Positions 6,866 through 12,271 of a stretch of DNA of 12,271 nucleotides are shown here, in pieces. The stretch covers positions 1 to 12,271 of the forward strand of contig CACXGJ010000218.1 in the NCBI GenBank assembly GCA_902767125.1. The letters run 5' to 3'. Made by a program: the position numbers and the translations under genes. The notes beneath the pieces were generated by a model that was not told the origin of the DNA, made no database searches, and saw nothing but the letters and a program-made list of their open reading frames with translations. Numbering within the stretch: the stretch's first letter is position 1; each line of letters opens with the position of its first letter. This DNA comes from an uncultured Ruminococcus sp. (GTDB lineage: Bacteria > Bacillota > Clostridia > Oscillospirales > Acutalibacteraceae).

Positions 6866-8197
6866 TTATATCCGCCCGAAACCAAAGGCGGCATCTCCTT
6901 TCAAATTTTTTGGTGATATGTAAAATGTGTAGTCATCGAAAATAACGGTCTGTTCACAGAGAGATGAGACATTGCCGAAATCAAAAAATACTGTTTTTTT
7001 GCTGTACCTTTGAGACATCACCAATATCACATATATCACGTTCTTTGCACGAAATACCGATAGCTCTACAGGACCTTTCAAAAGTATCTTTCGGCATATC
7101 TCACCGTTTGTCGGAAAATAACTGTCTTTTCTGACGAACTCTGTTGTCATGTCATCACGGTTTTCACATATTTCTATATCTATCCCTATATCCCTTTCAG
7201 TCAACAGTGACCTTTCAGGCAGAAAACTGTATTTCTCATACAGCTCCTTCATTATTTCCGAATAGATATCGGGGTATTTCTTTTTCAGATATGCCTTGAA
7301 ATCATCTATGATATATTTCACTTTTTTATATTGGATATTTTTTTCGGCAATCATCGTTGCAATTATTACCAAAAGCTCATTATCTATATCCTGACAGAGC
7401 AAATTCCTATGAAGAATATAGTCATCATTTTTATAGTTGTTTTTTTCAAGCAGACGTTTATAATGGTCATGGCAGAGCATATATAAAAATACAAGCCCCA
7501 AGGAATAAATGTCCATTCCGATAAATGATCTGATATTTTTTTTATTTTGTTCGGGATGTGCATAATACTTGCTTCCGCCTATACGTTCGCCCGTATCACG
7601 TGTACCCATTGAATCATACACATGGCTCCAGTCAAAATCAATATATTTTATCATATTGTTTTCAACGACCATTATATTGTCAGGCTTTATATCACGATGA
7701 ACTATGGGATCGGTCTTCTTTACGGTGGTATAATAATTCATTCCGTAAAGCATCTGAAGCATATGACTGAAAATTATCCTCTTGTCATTTTTTACATTTT
7801 CCGAATAGAATGTTGTAAGCGTTATGCCGTTGTTATATTCTTCAAGAAGGCAGACAGCTTTCATTGTCTTGCCCGTAGACAGATCGGTGATATCGGCGGT
7901 ACACTTTTGATATATGTATGTGATAAACGGATGTCTCATATGAAAAAGTGCTTCTTTATCGAATCTTTCATTTGCCTTTTTAAAAACATTTATTTCCCAG
8001 TTATGATCATAATTATCGGAATGTTCGTCGGCATCTATGTATTTGATGAAATATTTATTTCCGTTTTCCTCACTGACAATGCCTTTCCATACATTACATC
8101 CCTTGTTGCCGAAGGTACTTCTGATAAGCTCACTTGTTCCTGTCATTGTCACATCCTGTTTTGTCTGACGGTCATGGTAAAATACTTCGATATTCAA
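6866..8197 (-). CDS. Hanks-type Ser/Thr protein kinase, soluble
   Basis: A 443-aa protein with a complete kinase core. GNKGCNVWKG (30-39) is a glycine loop variant, YFIKYI holds the β3 lysine K52, HRDIKPDN spans 167-174 (D169, N174), DFD (187-189) replaces DFG but keeps the metal Asp, GSKYYAHPEQ (208-217) stands for the APE region, and D229 precedes SLG. Catalytic residues are intact, so activity is expected. Beyond about residue 320 lies an unrecognised β-rich C-terminal part. There is no transmembrane helix and no PASTA repeat, unlike PknB/PrkC. The start is uncertain. TTG at 8197 has GGGGG 7 nt upstream and lies 18 nt after the PP2C stop. ATG at 8146, 17 codons in, has AGGA 7 nt upstream and is a fair alternative. 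Likely substrates are the wall-synthesis or vWA proteins of the operon (inference). Confidence 0.9.
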   Translation of the reverse strand: MNIEVFYHDRQTKQDVTMTGTSELIRSTFGNKGCNVWKGIVSEENGNKYFIKYIDADEHSDNYDHNWEINVFKKANERFDKEALFHMRHPFITYIYQKCTADITDLSTGKTMKAVCLLEEYNNGITLTTFYSENVKNDKRIIFSHMLQMLYGMNYYTTVKKTDPIVHRDIKPDNIMVVENNMIKYIDFDWSHVYDSMGTRDTGERIGGSKYYAHPEQNKKNIRSFIGMDIYSLGLVFLYMLCHDHYKRLLEKNNYKNDDYILHRNLLCQDIDNELLVIIATMIAEKNIQYKKVKYIIDDFKAYLKKKYPDIYSEIMKELYEKYSFLPERSLLTERDIGIDIEICENRDDMTTEFVRKDSYFPTNGEICRKILLKGPVELSVFRAKNVIYVILVMSQRYSKKTVFFDFGNVSSLCEQTVIFDDYTFYISPKNLKGDAAFGFGRI

Positions 8198-8215
8198 GAA
8201 AATACCCCCGACTCG

Positions 8216-8989
8216 TTATGATATTTCCATCAGAATGATGCTTTTATCATCCTCGCTGTATGTGCCTGACAGTATTTTTGAGAAAACCTCATTCAGCGGA
8301 CCCGGACCTGTCAAAACATTTTTCAGGTCGGTGGAATCACATATATCTGATGCTCCATCAGACATCAACAGTATACAGTCATTCTTATGTATCTTTTCCA
8401 CTGTATATATCTGAATGATATTGTCGGATATTTCACGGTATTCTCCGAGATAGTGTGTAAGTATCTTTTTGTTTTCATCGTATTCTTCGGAGGATATATC
8501 ATCCGCTTCCTCAACAGCACGGTTCTGTATCTGCGAGATGAGCATACATTTGTCTGAATCGCTGTCATAATAGTATGCAGGAGAGTCACCTACATTTGAA
8601 GCGACAAGGAAATCATCTGCAATGACAACAGCACTTATTGTCGTACCGCTGCCAAAGCCGGGAGTAGCTACCTCACATACTGCTGTATTTGCATATTTTA
8701 TTGAATACATTACAGATGAGATTATCCTGTCACGATAGTTCAGAATGGAAAAATTATGCTTATTCTTGTCATAGTGGTGAATGAGCCGTCCGACAATGGC
8801 AGACATGAAGCTCTCTGCGGCTGTTATCGCACTTAATCTTCCGTTTGCCATCCCGCCCATTCCGTCACAAAGCACGGCTATCGTGATATTCACGTCATTA
8901 TATGGTCTTATCTGCATATATATGACATGATCTTCATTTTCATTATGATTCATGCCTTTTTCACTAAATGAGTTTATAGTAATTTCCAT
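8216..8989 (-). CDS. PP2C-family Ser/Thr protein phosphatase (PstP/Stp-like)
   Basis: A 257-aa protein, the usual length for a stand-alone bacterial PP2C domain, with no membrane helix. The metal-binding and structural motifs run in order: NENED (16-20, D20), LCDGMGG (40-46, D42), GSGTTIS (113-119), NVGDS (132-136), LLMSDGASD (208-216, D211) and EDDKS (246-250) in place of the common DN. All aspartates expected to hold the two metal ions are present, so it should be active. It most likely removes phosphate from targets of the kinase encoded 18 nt downstream, giving a reversible switch. AGGAGG (9001-9006) overlaps the end of the penicillin-binding protein gene and serves the ATG at 8989. The intergenic gap is 6 nt. 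Confidence 0.92.
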   Translation of the reverse strand: MEITINSFSEKGMNHNENEDHVIYMQIRPYNDVNITIAVLCDGMGGMANGRLSAITAAESFMSAIVGRLIHHYDKNKHNFSILNYRDRIISSVMYSIKYANTAVCEVATPGFGSGTTISAVVIADDFLVASNVGDSPAYYYDSDSDKCMLISQIQNRAVEEADDISSEEYDENKKILTHYLGEYREISDNIIQIYTVEKIHKNDCILLMSDGASDICDSTDLKNVLTGPGPLNEVFSKILSGTYSEDDKSIILMEIS

Positions 8990-8995
8990 AAAAAA

Positions 8996-10582
8996 TCATT
9001 CCTCCTGTTCATCATTGCTGTTATCCAAGGGTTCTTCCAATGACCTTGATCTTATATCACCAAGGTAATCGAATATATTTTCATTGCTGTAGGATATCTC
9101 CTCACCGTCATGGAATATTTCTTCGATCGCTGTATATATATCGTTCATCGGCTCTTTCAGCGATCCCGAATTTATTTCACCGTAAAACGGATACTGGTTT
9201 ATCACAACAGCATACTTATGTCCGTTTATCTCGGCATTGCTGATTATCCATATTACTTTGATCTCACCTTCCATGCCTATTTCGGCAGTACCTGTTTTGG
9301 CACCTACCCACGGTTTTTCGGTATTGCTGATAAGATAGGCATTATTGTTATTGATCATGGCAGCGTGTATTTTGTCGGCGACCTCGGAATCATCCGTAAG
9401 TGTATAGGTCTTATGATCCGATGTAAGTCCCGCAATATCATACTTCCTGCTGACATCATCAAGATTTTTTTCCTGTCCGAAGCAGTCTGTTATTGATTTT
9501 ATCATATGCGGCTCTATAACTTTTCCGCCGTTTATGATAGCTGCACTTATCATGAGATTATGTGTTGATGATATTCTTACTTCTCCCTGACCGTATCCCG
9601 TACTTGCAAATGTATATTTATCAGCTCGGTTCAGATCCCATGAGCTTGCTATACTTCCGAAATCAAGCTCCAATTCCTTTCCGATACCGACACGATTTGC
9701 AATATCTGTCATTTTGCTTCCTGCATTATTTATCTCAAGCATTGCTCTTGTAAAAAAGTCATTTGATGAACGCTCAAGGGCTGCAAAGTAATTTATCCGT
9801 CTGTTTTCATTATAATCTTCACGCTCCAGTCCTGTATACCAGTTTCCGATAGTTTTGCCGTCAAGTGTAATATCCTGATCGCTGAAAAGGGTTTCGTCAT
9901 CTCCGTTTTCAAGCAGCATTACAGATGTCATTACCTTGAAGGTAGAACCGGGCCATATATGGTCATTGCGTGAATAAAAAAAGTGCTGTTTCTGACTGAC
10001 GGGATCTCTCGCATCGAATGTAGGAAAGTCTACACAGGCGAGCATTTCACCTGTATCAACGTCAAGGACAAGTGCGGAGGCTCTTTTTTCTTCACTGTTG
10101 TCTTCGGATTTTTTCAAATGATTGCTCAATATATCATAAACTCTTTTCTGAAGCTCATGGTCTATTGTCAGAGTGATATCATTGCCTCTTAAATTGCTTT
10201 CGGAGCTGTCCCGAAGAACATCATAATATTTTCGGATAAGTCCCTCACACAGGTCTCTCCTGCTGAACATTACCTCAAAAAGCGGAGAATATATGTAATT
10301 GTCTATATACCTTGCCTTTGATGATACGGCGTATGTCGAAAAGTCGCACAGTACAACACCGTTTCTGTCAAGGATATTACCGGGGATTATATCACTTTGT
10401 TCGGTATCAAATGAAAATTTACTGTTCTGTTCTTTCGAGGTCGGCTCATCTGTATTAACAGGATATGCCAGCCTGTCATATCCTCCCGAGTTGATCACCA
10501 GCAACAATGAAACCAATGTAAATACACCACCAAGAACATACATTACAATCTTTGCTCTGTTAAGGACTTTTTTTTCTTTCAT
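8996..10582 (-). CDS. Class B penicillin-binding protein, PbpA-like transpeptidase
   Basis: A 528-aa protein that cross-links peptidoglycan outside the membrane. A short basic N-terminus and one membrane anchor (about residues 12-31) are followed by IPGNILDRNG (66-75), the class B signature. The penicillin-binding domain has all three active-site motifs: STFK (S213 nucleophile, K216), SSN (272-274) and KTG (429-431). The stretch between anchor and catalytic domain is short, as in actinobacterial PbpA rather than large PBP2 proteins. The last 50 residues are acidic. I chose ATG 10582 rather than an upstream start at 10654, because 10654 would overlap the SEDS gene by 65 nt, whereas 10582 lies 7 nt after that stop with GGTGG 8 nt upstream and begins directly before the anchor. 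It is presumably the partner of the SEDS protein encoded immediately upstream. Confidence 0.93.
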   Translation of the reverse strand: MKEKKVLNRAKIVMYVLGGVFTLVSLLLVINSGGYDRLAYPVNTDEPTSKEQNSKFSFDTEQSDIIPGNILDRNGVVLCDFSTYAVSSKARYIDNYIYSPLFEVMFSRRDLCEGLIRKYYDVLRDSSESNLRGNDITLTIDHELQKRVYDILSNHLKKSEDNSEEKRASALVLDVDTGEMLACVDFPTFDARDPVSQKQHFFYSRNDHIWPGSTFKVMTSVMLLENGDDETLFSDQDITLDGKTIGNWYTGLEREDYNENRRINYFAALERSSNDFFTRAMLEINNAGSKMTDIANRVGIGKELELDFGSIASSWDLNRADKYTFASTGYGQGEVRISSTHNLMISAAIINGGKVIEPHMIKSITDCFGQEKNLDDVSRKYDIAGLTSDHKTYTLTDDSEVADKIHAAMINNNNAYLISNTEKPWVGAKTGTAEIGMEGEIKVIWIISNAEINGHKYAVVINQYPFYGEINSGSLKEPMNDIYTAIEEIFHDGEEISYSNENIFDYLGDIRSRSLEEPLDNSNDEQEE

Positions 10583-10589
10583 GACAGAT

Positions 10590-12271
10590 TCACCACCATA
10601 ACAATGTAATAATAAACAATATGACTGTAGCACACAATTCCAGACAACATTCAATACCGGGCTTCATCAAACACAATGAAGCGATCCTTTTGATCCTTGA
10701 TCCCGACTGATCCCTGTAGAGCATTATATCATCAACGAATTTTTCGTTTTTACTGCTTATCTCAAAGCTGTTTGAGGAGACCTTCAGTATTATCATTGTG
10801 ATTATAAGGCTGACAGCCTGTATTGCTCCTCCTCGTGAAATGTACATAAGAGAAACGCCTGCAATCGGGAACCATGATAAGTTGACTAAAATATGCAATA
10901 AATTCTGAACTGCAAGGAGTATTACACATGTCAAACCTAATGTACGATAATAAAAATCATCAGCCTTTTGAAGCACACCGTATGCAACAGCAATGAGAGC
11001 TGCATACAGCATTATTACAATAAGACCTACTATGACTCCCAAGGAATGAATTATCTGACCGAATATCATATCGGACTGTGAAACGGATATTTCCACACTG
11101 TCTTCCGCCTCGGGCGGACATCCAAACCAACCTGCCGAATTTCGGGCATTTATGAGCTGAATATATTGTATACCGCTATGATTGTTCAATATGCGATTAT
11201 CATTATCGGGCTTGGCATTGAAGAATCCGTAGAATCGCTGATCTATCTTCATAAATGCCCTAAATATCCCGTATTCCTTGAAATTGTTGGGATTGGGCTT
11301 ATCGAATATGCAAAAGCGTATTTCATCGTCATAATCATTGATATTATCGTAGTTTGCGGTTTGTGCAAGCATCCTGTCGGTAACGAAATGATCGGAGTCG
11401 ATATGGTAAAAATACATTCCAATGGCTGTTGAACACAATATGACTGCCACTGCAATGATACTGAATGATGCTGCAATGATACCCTTTTTATGTGGCGGAA
11501 AGAAGGCTTCCAGCCGTTCCTGTCTGTCTGTACAGATAAGTGTGATCAATATTCCTGTGACCAGCAGTATCACCATTGTACCCATTTCCGAACATATCAG
11601 AAAGAATACGGCAGTTATCACATTATACCATAAAGCTATCCACAGACGATTCCTGACCACGAGCTTTTCGGGTGAAAAATTCTTAAAGAGTTTTTGCAAG
11701 AGTTTTCGGGGTATCCACCGTACAGGCCACATGATGATATCCTTTTTGGTTCTCTTGCCGACAAGGTTTGCCATGATGATTATATAGGCGATCTTGGTAA
11801 ATTCCAGAACATTTATATCACCCAGGCTTATTTTGGCACCGTCATCGGAATTTTTACCTAAAATCAACATACCTGCCATCAGCACCATCTGTAGCAAGAA
11901 TACCACACCTGTAATAATATCAAAGTTGAAGCAAAGTATATTCAAACACGCCATAACAAGCATTGCAAGAAAATATCCTAAAAATATATATTTCATGATA
12001 GAGGCGGCATCATCTTGTCTTTGTTCCTGTTCGACCTGCTTTACAAGGTCTTTATACCAAATGGTATCATCATGCTCACTGAAAAATGTATCGAGCTTTT
12101 CCGCTTGAGAAAAGGTCAGAGGATTGCTGTATTGATAATAGTTATCCGTACGGAACAGCTTGATATGTCCCGACAGATTTTTATTTTCATGATCGGGAAT
12201 GACCTTAAACACACCGTCATACAGCTCTTTATAAAAAATGAAGTCATCATCCTGATCTGAAACTTCTTCTG
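10590..12271 (-). CDS. SEDS peptidoglycan glycosyltransferase (FtsW/RodA-like), 5' end off window
   Basis: A polytopic membrane protein that polymerises lipid II. A GTG at 12212 is not the true start: the frame stays open to the right edge (VSDQDDDFIFYKELYDGV precedes it), so the gene continues beyond 12271. Numbered from 12212, residues 1-70 are hydrophilic, then helices begin. Family landmarks are divergent but recognisable: GAKISLGDINVLEFTK (125-140) for GAKRWI...QPSE.K, SEMGTM (208-213) for PDLGT, GIQYIQLINARNSAGWFG (347-364) for YQ..QSL.AIGSGG.FG, SQSDMIFG (378-385) with the essential Asp D381 (codon 11070-11072), and the C-terminal N...FPIAGVSLMYISRGG block. The long hydrophilic leader suggests an extra N-terminal domain outside the window, possibly a phosphopeptide-binding FHA domain as in comparable loci (inference). 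It precedes its likely PBP partner by 7 nt. Confidence 0.88.
   Translation of the reverse strand, partial: EEVSDQDDDFIFYKELYDGVFKVIPDHENKNLSGHIKLFRTDNYYQYSNPLTFSQAEKLDTFFSEHDDTIWYKDLVKQVEQEQRQDDAASIMKYIFLGYFLAMLVMACLNILCFNFDIITGVVFLLQMVLMAGMLILGKNSDDGAKISLGDINVLEFTKIAYIIIMANLVGKRTKKDIIMWPVRWIPRKLLQKLFKNFSPEKLVVRNRLWIALWYNVITAVFFLICSEMGTMVILLVTGILITLICTDRQERLEAFFPPHKKGIIAASFSIIAVAVILCSTAIGMYFYHIDSDHFVTDRMLAQTANYDNINDYDDEIRFCIFDKPNPNNFKEYGIFRAFMKIDQRFYGFFNAKPDNDNRILNNHSGIQYIQLINARNSAGWFGCPPEAEDSVEISVSQSDMIFGQIIHSLGVIVGLIVIMLYAALIAVAYGVLQKADDFYYRTLGLTCVILLAVQNLLHILVNLSWFPIAGVSLMYISRGGAIQAVSLIITMIILKVSSNSFEISSKNEKFVDDIMLYRDQSGSRIKRIASLCLMKPGIECCLELCATVILFIITLLWW

Noticed and set aside
6202..8221. 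Plus-strand open frames of 177 and 199 codons opposite the vWA and kinase genes
   Set aside because: Their translations are hydrophobic antisense products of well-supported genes and show no family motifs.
10583..10654. Upstream start for the penicillin-binding protein giving a 24-residue Cys-rich extension
   Set aside because: It overlaps the SEDS gene by 65 nt and the extension is merely that gene's C-terminus read in another frame. ATG 10582 has GGTGG upstream and places the anchor at the normal position.
12210..12212. GTG as the true start of the SEDS gene
   Set aside because: The reading frame is open through to 12271 with protein-like sequence, so the start is more likely outside the window.

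Overview
The window looks like a low-GC Gram-positive chromosome, probably a member of the Clostridia close to Ruminococcus/Oscillospiraceae. The reasons are AT-rich coding DNA, AGGAGG/GGAGGG ribosome-binding sites, dense Lys/Asp/Ile-rich proteins, and G/C-run hairpin repeats of a kind I associate with that group. The taxonomic call is an inference. Nothing here is a marker gene.

Left end (1-1623, plus strand): the possible last codons of an upstream gene, then a polysaccharide flippase of the MOP superfamily. This is probably the 3' end of a surface-polysaccharide locus. Positions 1624-1972 carry no intact gene. They hold two G/C-rich hairpins, a short minus-strand scrap that translates like one BspA-type leucine-rich repeat, and a bidirectional terminator where the two transcription units converge.

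Main region (1973 to the right edge, minus strand): eight tightly packed genes that read leftwards as one operon whose promoter lies beyond the window. In transcription order they are: (1) a SEDS glycosyltransferase (FtsW/RodA-like) whose 5' end runs off the window; (2) a short class B penicillin-binding protein (PbpA-like); (3) a PP2C Ser/Thr phosphatase; (4) a soluble Hanks-type Ser/Thr kinase; (5) a von Willebrand A (vWA) protein with a MIDAS-like motif; (6) a 181-aa protein of unknown function; (7) an 899-aa protein that reads as a transglutaminase-like domain fused to a degenerate superfamily-1 helicase core; (8) a 314-aa single-pass membrane protein with a repetitive acidic Ser/Thr-rich tail. 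Adjacent genes are separated by 18 nt or less or overlap by 4-7 nt, which suggests translational coupling.

The first four genes parallel the actinobacterial pstP-rodA-pbpA-pkn locus, where reversible phosphorylation controls peptidoglycan synthesis. The kinase here has no membrane segment or PASTA sensor. The next four genes are not part of that classical locus. The vWA/PP2C/kinase combination also recalls the TerY-P triads. My working model is a dedicated peptidoglycan synthase pair (SEDS plus bPBP) under its own kinase/phosphatase switch, with vWA, pseudo-helicase and surface-tail proteins as scaffold or sensor. The most unusual component is the 899-aa protein: it keeps the helicase-family architecture but has lost the recognisable Walker A glycines and the Walker B acidic pair.
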